From Isochrysis galbana (Eukaryota > Haptophyta > Isochrysidales > Isochrysidaceae), in contig CM030942.1 in the NCBI GenBank assembly GCA_018136815.1, positions 2,803,546-2,867,545 of the forward strand: a stretch of DNA of 64,000 nucleotides, read 5' to 3'. The first letter of the stretch is position 1. Each line of letters opens with the position of its first letter. The notes under the pieces were generated by a model. That model worked only from the letters and a program-made list of their open reading frames with translations. It did not search any database and had not been told where the DNA came from. Of the stretch, positions 9,545 through 19,891 are shown piece after piece. The position numbers and the translations under genes are program-made.

Positions 9545-10330
9545 CCCTCCGCCTCCCCGCCCCCTTCTCCCCCCCCCCCCCCCCCCGCCCCCCCCCCTCC
9601 CTTTTCTCACTCTCTCTCTCTCTCTCTCCCCCCCCCCCCTTCTCTCCCCCCCCCCCCCCTCTCCCCCCCCCTTCTCTCCCCCCCCCCCCCCTCTCCCCCC
9701 CCCTTCTCTCCCCCCTCCTTCTCTCCCCCCCCCGCACTCCACCCCCGGCGGCGGGAAGGGGGGTGGGGGGGGGGGGGGAAGGGGGGAGGGAAGAGAGTAT
9801 TGTAGTAGAGTGTGCTGCCGAGAGCGGCGCCGAGGAGTGAGAGTCACCGGGGGAAGGGGTGCGAGGGGAGATTAGAAACGGCACCGAGGGAGTGAAGATT
9901 GGCGGATCATCGAGAGGAGGAGCGAAGATGAGGAGATCTCTCGGCTCACCCTTGGAGGAGAGGAGAGAGCCGCGAGAAGGGGTTTGTGTAGGGGGGGGAG
10001 AGAGGCTGGGAAGAAGGAGCCGAGGCTGAGGCCGACGGCAAGAAGAGACGGGGAGGAAGGGGGAGCGGGGCAGAGAGGGAGAGAGAGAGAGAGAAAAAGG
10101 AGGGAAGAGATGGAGAGAGGAGGGAAAGAGCGAGGGGGGGGGGGGGCGCCTCTCTCTCTCTCTTCTCTCCTCTGTTCTTGAGCAGAGAGAGAGGGGAGAG
10201 GGCCGAGAGAGGAGAGAAGGAGGAGGAGAGAATAAGAGAGAGGGAATGAGAGAGGGAGGGGGAGGGAGAGCGAGAAGAGAGACAGAGAGAGAGAGGAGAG
10301 AGAGCGGAGAAGGCTATCAGCGGGGGGCGT
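9545..10330. repeat. C/CT-rich then GA-rich low-complexity tract
   Basis: Positions 9565-9760 are long C runs broken by TCTCT blocks. The strand skew switches to G-rich at about 9755, and 10070-10330 is a GA microsatellite. Long open frames across it on both strands are artefacts of simple sequence. It precedes the dioxygenase gene, so its right part may be promoter or 5' untranslated sequence. Confidence 0.85.
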
Positions 10331-10652
10331 GTGATGAGCGAGACAGACCGCGAGAGTCGCCGGGAGGCCGAGAGGCAGCGAGAGAGGAGCCGATCAATAT
10401 GTAAAAGAGGAGACGGAAAGCAGGGAGAAAGGGCCCCGGAAGTCGCTCGGGCAGCCGAGAGAGGGAGCGAGACTGAGTACATGATCGCCATCGATCGAGG
10501 GCGACAGATACGTAAAGGGAGGCCGAAAGGAGAGAGAAGAGAGAGAGGAGACAGAGGCCAAGAGCGCAGGCAGAGACGAGAGTTCCACCCGCGCCCTCTC
10601 TCCGTTCCCCCCTCCCCGCCCTTCCTTCCCTTCTCAAGAGCAACAGAGCGCC

Positions 10653-11723
10653 ATGGGCTCCGCCAACTCCAACCACGACCTCGCGACGCCGTCGGCTCTC
10701 TCCGCCGCTCTCTCCTCGCCCAACCACCTCATCGTCGACCTGCGCGATGAAGGAGAGAGGTACCACCGCCTCGCGGGGGCTGTCTCCGCCGTGTGGGACC
10801 GAGAGAAGAAGGAGATGCCTCTCTCTTCTCTTCCCCAAGACAAGGAGACGGTGCTCATTGTGCACTGTGCCTCAGGAAATCGAGTCAAGGAGGCGATCCC
10901 CTTCCTTCAGGCCGCGGGCTACAAGAACTGCATCAATGGAGGAGGGCCGGGACGCTACCCCATGCCCGACGGGGCGCCGCCTGCACCCCCTCCTCCTCTC
11001 TGGGAGACGTACGGAGACCGACGGATCATCTTCCAGCAGTCGTTCGATGAGCTCGGCTCGAGCACCTACACGTACCTCTTCGGATGCCCGAGCACGGGCG
11101 AGGCGCTCATCGTCGATCCCGTCGTTGAGCACGTCGAGCGCGACCTTGCCGCTGTCGCGCAGGCCGGGCTCAAGCTCAAGCTGGCGCTCAACACGCACTG
11201 CCACGCGGACCACATCACGGGCACCGGCGAGATGAAGAAGCGTCTGCCAGGCCTCAAGAGCGCCATCTCGGCCGAGTCGGGCGCCAAGGCGGACATCCAC
11301 TTCAAGGATGGCGACGAATTCACCTTTGGCGCTCACAAGCTGCTCATCCTTGGCACGCCGGGGCACACCAACGGCTGCTCGTCGTTCCACGTTCCGGCCG
11401 CCGGCCTGGTCTGCACTGGCGACGCACTCTTCATCGGAGGCTGCGGGCGCACCGACTTCCAGCAGGGCTCGAGCGAGGGCCTCTACGACTCGGTCCACAA
11501 CAAGCTCTTCACGCTGCCTAATGAGACGGTGGTCTACCCGGGCCACGACTACCAGGGGCGCTTCTACTCGACCATCGGGGGTGAGAAGGAGAACAACCCG
11601 CGCCTCGGCATGAAGAAGACTAAGGCCGAGTTTGTTGACATTATGGCCAAGCTCGAGCTCGCCTATCCCAAGCAAATCGACCGCGCACTCCCTGCCAACC
11701 TGATGTGTGGCTTCCCTGAGTGA
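10653..11723 (+). CDS. Rhodanese-persulfide dioxygenase (ETHE1-type) fusion
   Basis: A 356-residue intronless gene. Residues 1-105 form a rhodanese-like domain with the active-site loop HCASGNR (Cys72). Residues ~118-350 form a metallo-beta-lactamase fold of the ETHE1 family: HCHADH at 182-187, TPGHT with H238, GDALF with D257 and PGHD with H298, plus the family words GCGRTDFQQG and DRALPANLMCG. By homology to ETHE1, H182, H238 and D257 bind iron, and the enzyme oxidises glutathione persulfide to sulfite and glutathione in sulfide catabolism, usually in mitochondria. The rhodanese half could exchange sulfane sulfur with it. No clear transit peptide is visible. The ATG at 10653 has a good context (gccATGg). 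Known fused forms I am aware of carry rhodanese at the carboxyl side, so this order is worth noting. Confidence 0.93.
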   Translation: MGSANSNHDLATPSALSAALSSPNHLIVDLRDEGERYHRLAGAVSAVWDREKKEMPLSSLPQDKETVLIVHCASGNRVKEAIPFLQAAGYKNCINGGGPGRYPMPDGAPPAPPPPLWETYGDRRIIFQQSFDELGSSTYTYLFGCPSTGEALIVDPVVEHVERDLAAVAQAGLKLKLALNTHCHADHITGTGEMKKRLPGLKSAISAESGAKADIHFKDGDEFTFGAHKLLILGTPGHTNGCSSFHVPAAGLVCTGDALFIGGCGRTDFQQGSSEGLYDSVHNKLFTLPNETVVYPGHDYQGRFYSTIGGEKENNPRLGMKKTKAEFVDIMAKLELAYPKQIDRALPANLMCGFPE

Positions 11724-11963
11724 GGCCGTGCGCGCTTGCGGCCTTTTCACGTGACGCGCAGTGTGATCGTCCACAACATTGTTCGCCGCCGGCGTGCGCT
11801 CTGTCATGAGCGGGCGCGGAGGGCGAAGCAAGCCATCGTCCACGCGGGTACGCCGCGGTCCCCCTTGAGCTTGGTCGGTGAGACGCCACCCACGGGATAC
11901 GGGATTCAGATGTGTGCGTCAAGAGGAACGTGTGAGTCAGTGCCACTTAGTCTACAGCCTGTC

Positions 11964-11983
11964 AACTAAGTTTATACTTGGTT
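11964..11983. repeat. ACTAAGTTTATACTTGG motif
   Basis: The near-palindrome AACTAAGTTTATACTTGGTT occurs here. Variants recur at 13256-13275, 27532-27550, 36838-36855 and 46407-46428, the last three next to GC-rich repeat elements. It is probably the terminus of a transposable element family; here it is an isolated copy. Confidence 0.55.
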
Positions 11984-12133
11984 GCAATGGTGCGCGGCTC
12001 TCTCTCCGTCGGCCCCCCCGCCGAGAACGCCCCCCCAGACCAAGGCGAGAAAATAGAAATAGAAACAAAGTCGGACGTTAGGGCCCTAACATTATCTGAA
12101 AATGAAAGCGCAAGAAAGTAGAGCATTATGCAT

Positions 12134-12172
12134 TATCTCTTAAGAGGCGAAGCACCTTCGGAGGTGCTGCAC
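12134..12172 (+). repeat. Hairpin fragment related to the 145-bp repeat
   Basis: The sequence TATCTCTTAAGAGGCG followed by AGCACCT-TCGG-AGGTGCT resembles the first 40 bp of the repeats at 13009-13153 and 32360-32499, but with a TCGG loop in place of GCAA. The rest of the unit is missing or diverged. Confidence 0.55.
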
Positions 12173-12179
12173 GCCGTCG

Positions 12180-13000
12180 CCGCGCCGCGCCGTCCCCTCC
12201 CATGACTCTCAGACCACCTCGTTGGCGGCTGTAGCGGCATGGGAGGGCGTCTCCATACCCCTCACCCATCATATCTTGGCCCTAGCCCCCAGCTCGACGC
12301 GCAGCGCGAGCTAGGTCACCATTTGTGTCACCTGGGCGGCGCTGCATGCGCGCGCTGCGAAAGGTGCTTCACCTTTCACGAGCAGATGGGCGAACACCTA
12401 GGCGGTGGGAAGGGGGACTCACAGGCCTGATTGCCTTTGTTTGTGGGTCGGCACGTTCCGATCGCCACAGTGGCGGGCGAGTGGCTGCAGGTGTTGGCGG
12501 CTAGCTGCTGCAGCGGCAACGGCGCAGCGCACGAGCACGAGCCAGCAATTTTACGGCAGGCTATCTGTGTCTGCGCGCCCGATCTCCGATCAGGGAGTGT
12601 TATGGCTAGACACATATGGACTGCCTGCGCGCTGGCCACGGCGACGCGCAGGCAGTCCACTGCAATTCGCGCACGTGCAGTCTGAATGCTTGTGTGTGTT
12701 GTGTGCTCGTCTCCGCTCCCTTGTATGTGGTCTGTCTCAGAGGGTAGCGCTTTGCCCATCAAATATTCTGGTCCAAAGGGTTTGTGAGCAGTTCATCTGT
12801 TCATCTTGTGTATGATTTGTAAGGCTTAGATTACTCAGCATCAATATATGCCCCCGACACGTATAATGTTGATGAGAGTTGTGAACTGCGACTCGATCTC
12901 CTGCAGCATGCGTTGTGAACGACGTGCGACGCCGGCTCGTCGGCAGCATCGCCACCGATCAGGTCATGGGAGCAAATTTCGGGCGATGCGACTCCATCGT
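12180..13000. other. No gene seen
   Basis: Short overlapping frames without domains. A small inverted repeat GAAAGGTG-CTT-CACCTTTC is at about 12359-12380. Nothing else is supportable. Confidence 0.4.
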
Positions 13001-13008
13001 ATGCATAA

Positions 13009-13153
13009 GACTAGTCCTCCATATTGATGGCAAGGCTCCAGCTCAATCTTGGTATCCTCTAGGCTCCAAGGGGCCGCCAATATGCTAGGAATAAAAAGGG
13101 GTCTCGAAGCACCTTTGCAGGTGCTTCCAGCCGCCTCTTAAGCTTAAGAGATA
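13009..13153 (-). repeat. 145-bp repeat with GNRA-loop hairpin, copy A
   Basis: On the minus strand the unit begins TATCTCTTAAG, contains GAAGCACCT-GCAA-AGGTGCTTC (perfect 9-bp stem, GCAA tetraloop), then GAGACCCC, an AT-rich stretch and GGAGGACTAGTC at its end. Copy B at 32360-32499 is nearly identical and lies in the opposite orientation. No terminal inverted repeats or target duplications were found, so it may be a short non-autonomous element or structured RNA gene. Confidence 0.75.
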
Positions 13154-13669
13154 GTTGTATTGTATTTGCTATTGCTATTGCTATCCATGTTCGATAGCCT
13201 AAAGCTCGACCCCCCTTGTCGAAGTTTGACTCGGTCATGTTCAACTTCGGTCGAGCAACTAAGTTCATACTTGGTCCACCTCAATGAACACTGGTTGTCC
13301 ATACACGACCGTCCGCTCGATAAGTGGAAATACTCATCCTATTCCGTCGCGGACTTGTATTGTAGTAAAGCCCATGATGACATCATCACAGTGACGTGAC
13401 GTGACGTTTGATGTGAAGTGTGAAGAGGTCTGCGGCGCGCCATCATGTCGCTGCTGTCGGGTGAGAGATCCTCTTCCTGCCTCCCCCCCCCCCCCCCCCC
13501 CCCCCCTCTCTCTCTCTCTCCCGTTCCCCCTCGGCTGCTCCACTGCACCCACTCACCCACCGACCTCTTTTTCCTGCACCTCCTCCCTTCCCCCCCTCTC
13601 CCCCCTATCTGTCTCATGCCATGAGCGGCGCTCACAGAGTCCTCACCTCTCCCTTTCCTCTGCGCTTCC

Positions 13670-16157
13670 ATGCGCTCAGGCGCAGGCGGCGCCCGCGTTT
13701 GCGGTGTCTGCGCGGTGCAGTTCGCAAAGTACAAGTGCCCGCGCTGCGCGGTGGGCTACTGCTCGCTCGGCTGTTACAGAGGGCACTCGGAAGGTGCATG
13801 CAGCGGACAGCGGGCGAAGAAGGAGAGGGCGGGGAAAGCGAGAGGATAGCGGGGCCCAAGCTGCTGCGCGTTGGGCTGCTGCTAGTTCGGATACTACAAA
13901 GGGTAGCATGCACGGTCATCGGGCCGTCGGTAGACTGGGGAACAGAAAGGACAGGAGGGAAGGGCAGGGGAGGCAGATGTGGGCGTCCGCTATCGCCCAG
14001 CTGGCTCATCAGCCAATTCTCCCTCGCTGATGCTTGGAGCAGGCTGCGCCGAGAAGTTCTACGAAGAGGAGGCGACGCGAGAGCTCAAAGCGACACGGGC
14101 AACGGATGAGCAGCGGAAGGAGATGGCACGCACATTGCGAAGATTTGAGGACGAGCCTTCCTTGCCTCAACCTTTTGGGTCTGAGCAAGAGCTCGCTAGT
14201 AGCGGCTCGAGTGACGCTGGCAGCAAGGAGAGCGACGGCGACAGTAGCAACGAGGAAGAAATGCAAGGCCTCGACGAAGCCCAGCGGATGGCGTTGATCC
14301 AGCTGTTTGCTGCGGCGGACGTGGGTGGAGTGGAGGTTGGCCTCGACTGCGCTCAAAGCAGCAGTGTGTGCCTATCGCAGACGGAAGCTGCAATGAGCAG
14401 TGAGGTGGGACACGAGCAGATGCAGCTGGAGCTCGATGAGACGGTACTGCTGAGCAAAGCCGGAAGGTCTAGGTTCCGCCGATTGATTGCTGACGGCTCG
14501 CTCGCGGCGACGCTGCAGACTACACCCTGCTGGTAAGGCCAATGGAGCGCATCTGCGCCATGCTTGCGCGGGCGTTGCAGCAACCTCACACTTAGCCATG
14601 GGCTTGCATCTTGACCGATTCAATACTCAGTAGAGATTCATCATGGACATGTGGCTGTCTGCGTAGGTGGGAAGTGCTGCCGCAACGAGCAGTCGTGCCG
14701 AGTGCTGGCGGTGGCTGGTGCGTCGCGCCCGAGCACATCAAGCCGCTCATCGAGGAGTTGCCGGAGGCGAATGCACAAGCACAGGAAGCCGCTTCAGCTG
14801 GGACGCCCGACATCGCGACAGTGCAGATACACCCAGCGCGCGAGGATCCACTGCAAGCAACGGACCCATCGCCCCGCTCCGCCGGTGTAGCGCTCGCTCC
14901 ACCCTCCGTGGCCGACGCCAAACATATGACGGCCCGCTCGCGCCTCCCCGCCTTCTTGGCTTCGGCACCATCTATCCCGACTTCTCTACCGGCCATCAGT
15001 TCGCTCACACCAAGGACAGTGCCTTCGTCGATGCGCTTCACGCTCCTGGAGCAGCTGGTGCGCGCGCCCGTGTTGTCCACCCACCATAAGGTCGCGAATG
15101 GGATCGAGAGCATCTTCTTCCCCCACGTCCCGGCACGTTTCCCGGCTCCCCGCCATATACGTCCCATGGGTTTCTCGCTCGCGCTTGCCTCTTTGAGGTC
15201 ACTCTCCACCACCGGTGCTTTGCAGGTGTCTTACGCACACGTCGTTCGGTTGCATTGCGGCTGCCCCACCGACGATCCTCCCGCCGCCGCGGCGACCCTC
15301 CTGTACCTTTCGGCCACACTCAGTGGCCGGCTTGCCTCGACCCCGTCGACAGCCGAAGAGGCGCTGCTCACTCTCGCGGGTCCGCGCATGAATGCCCAAG
15401 CTCGCTTTCCCGTCCGTATTGCGAGCAACACGCCTTGCGCGTATAGCTCTCCCTAGCTTTCCACCTTCTAGCAGTGCACATATTGCGAGCGTTTGAGTTG
15501 CACGCCTTTCTTTGCCCACTTAGAGGCGGAGAATGCCGCAGGTGCTCCACAGCTCGGGGTCTCTCCCTCCCTCGGCCTGCTCGCGCTAACGGATGCAGCT
15601 GCCATCCTTGCCGATACGGGTGGGGGTGGCACCGCGTTGGCCTTGTCTGCCATCATGGAGGTCTTTCTCGCTGCACTGGGCAACGATACTCGTGGACCGG
15701 GAGTGGGCCGGAAAGAGGCGGCCGATCCCCACTCGCAGCATGATGCGACCAGCAACGCGCCGTCAACGAGCGGGGACCTAGCACAATGCGCAGCCATTAA
15801 ATTTGCACAGCGCAAGGTGAGCGTGCGATTTGGTGAGCATGTGATGTTGCTATTGAGGTTATCCTAAGGGAGGCTTCTCTGTGGAGTTTCCAGGCAGCGT
15901 TCTGCTGTCCCAACACCATTATCCACCACGACAGAGCACCCTAGTCTAGCGCCCAATGGCTAGGGCACGCCCTCGCGAGGACTTCTCCAACCAGCGCCTT
16001 CCCTCCCAACCCGCAGGCTGCCTTTGTGGCGGCATGGTGGCGGTCCCTTGATGCCTCCGAACGGCGCATCATCTGCGAGTCCCTACGCTTTGCTTTGCAG
16101 CAAGAGCTCCGGCGCAGACATGACCTTCTCACTCAACGAGCGTCTCGAGCCCCATGA
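13670..16157 (+). CDS. HIT zinc-finger protein, ZNHIT2-like, six exons
   Basis: Proposed exons 13670-13793, 14043-14532, 14667-15057, 15226-15411, 15472-15816 and 16017-16157; the phases join to about 558 residues. Exon 1 has the zf-HIT domain: CGVCAVQFAKYKCPRC then YCSLGCYRGHSEG. Exon 2 starts CAEKFYEEE and ends LIADGSLAATLQTTPCW, and exon 3 opens with the second W of a conserved WW. The final exon has AAFVAAWWRSLDASE. This order matches eukaryotic ZNHIT2 proteins, which work with the R2TP/RUVBL chaperone in assembling complexes such as U5 snRNP. All proposed introns are GT-AG. The exon 3 donor could instead be 15091, and the 60-bp intron 4 is the least certain. Intron 1 contains a decayed copy of exon 1. 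Confidence 0.8.
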
Positions 16158-16159
16158 GG

Positions 16160-17880
16160 ATGGCGGGCATGCGAGCGTGCGCTATGCGCTGCCTGTGACC
16201 AAGGGTTCTCACGGGGATTGGCAGAACTGCAACTGCTCGGGAAGGTTGCCCCAGCGGCTGGCGTATTCTTGATCGGCAGCCGACCACTGGGGTGCTTAAT
16301 ACGAGATGTATTGGTTTTCCTGCCGCTCTCATTGAACGAGCATACCGTCTCCACCACGATACTTGCCCAGGTCGCTATTGGAGTCACCGCTTCCTTGCCC
16401 CGCCTTTTGTTGATTCCTTGTGCTCAAATTGGTTGACAAATATTCTTTTCTCCTTGTTCGGATGAGCTGACTCGAACTCAAGGAACGTCACAAAGTGGTG
16501 CAGTCCAGCCCTAATACAGGGCGGCGGGATGATGGATGCTTGCGATGGCTGATCGATGAAAAAAGGCAGCACGCGTTGGCGCTACGGCCGTTGGCTATGC
16601 GGATGAGAAGATTCGCGCTTCCACTGGCGAGGCCCGAAGTACGCCACTACACACACTCCTGTGCATGGCTATGCCTACACGTTGGACGCCGGCCCGGGCG
16701 ATTGCCATTAGCGGCCGTTGCCACTTCCGTTGCCATTGACGGCGCGCACGATGAGCAATGATGTGCCACACACACAAAATGGGTCAACATCATGGTTAGG
16801 GTACAAGCATTGCTTGCAAGCACCCTCACCCACACCTCAATCGTCCATGACAAATGCACCCCCAAATCCCCCCACCCACCCACCCACCCACCCCGACATT
16901 ACTCGCCCGTCCAAAAGGTTATGAGGGACTTGTTTCCCGACATTACTCGCCCGTCCAAAAGGTTATGAGGGACTTGTTTTTTGCTTTGCACATGGCGTGT
17001 CACAACGCTTGGCCGCAGACGCTTAGTTTTAGTTAGACTTAGGAGGGAAGGGCGAGGGGGAGGAGGTGTTGATGCTGGTGATTGGTGCGACAAAAAAATG
17101 CATCTGAAAGCTTTCCGGGCTAACACCTATATCCGTATCCAGCACCGCAACACTCGGGGCACAACGCTAGCCAACCTGCACGACCTGCGGCACTACGCAC
17201 TACCTCACTGTAGTATCCAACGCCTTTCTTTTCCGCTCCACGCACTCCGTCTCGTCCGCTCCCCCTCTTCTTTCCTTTTGCTTGGCGGTTTCCGAGGCCC
17301 CCGGCCCAGGCGCGCGACCTTGCTTGGTTGGGCCAGGATTCATGAGGGTGAGTGCGAGGTCACTGGTCTCTGAGTGAGCCCTCGGCAACGACATAGGGCC
17401 AGCAGTGTCGCCTTCGCCCAGGGCCCAAGCGAGGTGTGTGAGTAACAACTATTTTGATATTTTAACACACATGCATTCGTGTTCGTATTCCCTGACCTCG
17501 AATGGTAGGGGAAGATGAGAAGAAAGCAGAAAGCGAACGGATCCCACCGCTCTTGTACTCGTACAACATAACAGTTGCGCCTCACACGCACAAAACAACG
17601 CCCACGCCATTCCAGTGCAGCCCAGCAGCGAACCCGCTATCGCAATGCCCCGCAGCCGTACGTGCAACGCACGCGGCGCCAGGCCGCAGGTTGTCGCCAA
17701 TATGCGGCACGGCCCATTTCCTGTTGCGCGACGGGTAGGCCGGGCGCCAAAAACAGGTAACTTGTTGAGCGTGCCAGGGCCTCGTCAGCCTCCTCAACAA
17801 GAATGAAATGGGGTTATGGAATTTCAACCGCCAGTAAGATGCCTGCTCGAGCGGCCCGTTCATGACAAGCACACTCCATC
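16160..17880. other. Intergenic stretch without a supported gene
   Basis: Apart from the 44-bp duplication and a (CCCA)n run at 16870-16890, only short frames without domains occur between the ZNHIT2-like gene and the subunit f-like gene. Confidence 0.4.
16892..16978. repeat. 44-bp tandem duplication
   Basis: The unit starting CCCGACATTACTCGCCCGTC and ending GGGACTTGTTT is present twice head to tail, without mismatches that I can see. This points to a very recent local duplication or an assembly artefact. It lies in a gene-free stretch. Confidence 0.9.
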
Positions 17881-17883
17881 GAC

Positions 17884-18307
17884 TCAATGATGGCTGTCGC
17901 CAAGGTGCTTCTCCTTGTACGCATGGCGCTCGACTGTGTTGGGGCGGGAAGGTTCCAGTATCAGAAAAGACAGGCCGGTCAAGAGCCGCAGGTGCAAGCT
18001 CGCCCGGAGATTCAGATGGTGGGGGAAGGGCCTCATCAAGGTCTACGGGTAGTGACATCACGTCGCTCTCCCTCTCTCTCCAGGCGGCTACATCGCATGC
18101 AGACTCACAACGCAGGTGCTGGAAGAAATCCAGGGTATAGCCGACGACTCCAATGACGAGCATCGCGTGGACCACCGGTCGGAACGAGCCCTTGTCAAAG
18201 TACTTCTTGTAATTCTGCCAAAAGGGCATGCGCATGAGGAAGGTGTCGCCCTTGAGGACCTTCATGTAGGGCGCGTCGCCCGTGGCGGGGAAGCGCGGGT
18301 CTGACAT
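17884..18307 (-). CDS. Probable mitochondrial ATP synthase subunit f, two exons
   Basis: Exon 1 is 18307-18109 and exon 2 is 17933-17884, joined across a 175-bp intron with GTGAGT donor and ACACAG acceptor; together 82 residues. The protein has an amphipathic start, FWQNYKKYFDKGS, one membrane segment (VVHAMLVIGVVGYTLDFF) and a basic end RFERHAYKEKH. Size, single membrane span and the HLRxERxxYKxKH-like tail fit subunit f of the F1Fo ATP synthase membrane sector. The spliced tail restores the family-like ending, which supports the intron. Identification rests on short similarity; another small inner-membrane protein is possible. A GA/CT-rich tract lies directly upstream. Confidence 0.65.
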
Positions 18308-18339
18308 GCCTCTGGGATTGGGTGGGGAGGGGACGCTCG

Positions 18340-19230
18340 AGTCAGCGAGCGTGCGTAAGAAGGATGGGAGAGGTAGACAGAAGGGGGCCGGCGGGGCGGG
18401 GAGGGGGAGAGGGGGCAGAGGAGGGGAAAGGAAGAGCCCCTGCTCTGCGCCCTGCTCTCTCTCTCCCTCTCCCTCCCTCTCTCTCTCTCTCTTCACTTCT
18501 CCTCTCTCTGGCTGGGCGGCCCTGTGGTGGGCGTTGGCGTGGTGGCACGAGCCCGGGCATCTCGCACTGAGTCAGCCCCCGCGCTCTCGCTTCCGTTCGC
18601 TCTCTCTCCCTCCCTCCCTGTCCCTCTCTTCCTTTCCCCCTCCTGCCCCCTCCATGCACCTGCGCGCCGCTGCGACGAGGGGGAGAGGGAGAGAGAGGAG
18701 AGAGAGGAGAGAGAGGAGAGAGAGGAGAGAGAGGAGAGAGAGGGGGGTACAGGAGAGTTAAGAGAAAAAAGAGGGAGGGGAAGAGAGAAAAAGGGCGGAG
18801 GGGGGAAGGGGGAGGGGGGTGAGAGCGAGGGGGATATAGAGGAGGGAGAGAAGGGACAGAGACAGAGGGTGCGGGGGAGAGAGGGGGGGGGAGAGAGATA
18901 TATGGGGGGGGGGAGAGAGAGAGAGAGAGAGGGAGGGAGGGAGGGAGGGACAGGGAGGGAGGAGAGAGAGAGAGCGAGGGACAGTGAGAGCGAGGGAGGG
19001 AGAGGCTGGGTAGTGAGAAGAGAGAGAGAAGAAGAGAAAGGTCACGAGACTTTCGTGATTGGGAGATGTGCTCCACTATCAAGAACATCTCATGATTTTG
19101 GAGCCGTAGATGGAGAAGAGTAGGAGAGGCGAAGACTCTGAGAGAGAGGGGGGAGAGCCTGGAGAGAACGAAAGAGGGAGAGAGAGAGAGAGAAAGAGCG
19201 AGAGAGACATAGAAAGAACTGAAGCGGCAC
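18340..19230. repeat. GA/CT low-complexity tract
   Basis: Includes a 9-bp minisatellite (GGAGAGAGA about five times, 18688-18745) and long GA runs to 19215. Frames across it on both strands are simple-sequence artefacts. It lies upstream of the subunit f-like gene. Confidence 0.85.
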
Positions 19231-19234
19231 AAAT

Positions 19235-19395
19235 CTCTTACACGATTCTCTTTCTCCGCGTGAAGTGTAAAGTTCTGGTTTCGGGTAAATCCTGTATACG
19301 TTGCAGAAAGACTCTCTTACACGGCCCCTCCTCCTCCGCATGAAGTGGGAAGATGTGGTTTCAAGTACAGTATATGATGTAGAAAGACTCTCTTA
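19235..19395 (+). repeat. Decayed ~77-bp tandem repeat
   Basis: Two imperfect units (about 19235-19313 and 19314-19388) share CTCTTACACG, CTCCGC(G/A)TGAAGTG, TGGTTTC and G(T/C)AGAAAGA. A third begins at 19389. The middle is more diverged than the ends. Function unknown. Confidence 0.7.
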
Positions 19396-19891
19396 CTCCG
19401 TAGGTACTCAACTCCTAGCATCCGTGTCCTCCCCCTTGGTATTCTTTGACCATGGCTGCTTGGGGGCCCCCCTAAGGTACTGCGCCAGGGCCATGGACCA
19501 TGGAGCCATTCATGGAGCCATTAACCCCTGACAGAAAGATGCCATCTATTGTTGCAAGCTTTGCTGATGCAAACCATCTCAATCTAGATGGCAAGCTTTG
19601 CTGATGTGGCCAACCATCTATGACCAAGCTTTTCGGGCGCCAGCTGCTATAGGCGCGCGGCACGCGCAGCACATACGGACGGCGGTATAGCTCGCCGGCC
19701 GACCGTTGCTATCTCTCATTGATAAATGTAAAGTGTTGAATACTTACACACAACAAGACGTGCTGCAATTAGCCCACTCCCTTATCCCTTGCCACATATC
19801 CCCGAGCCACCAAACTCACAACTCACAGCACGCAGACAGCAGGCGAGCATAGAACAATGACGACACACAACGGAATCCGACACGGAAGATA

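Noticed and set aside
9375-9884. Overlapping Gly/Arg and Pro/Ser frames
   Set aside because: C/CT low-complexity tract; no start context, domain or splice evidence.
17582-18496. 304-codon minus frame through the subunit f-like gene
   Set aside because: Only 18307-18109 is convincing; a GTGAGT donor and a downstream exon give a better protein ending, and the rest is repeat-derived.
18688-18745. Short direct repeats considered as a CRISPR-like array
   Set aside because: No unique spacers; it is a 9-bp minisatellite in a eukaryotic genome. No CRISPR array, tRNA or rRNA was recognised anywhere in the window.
18342-19232. 296-codon Ser/Leu/Pro-rich minus frame
   Set aside because: Lies wholly in GA/CT repeats.
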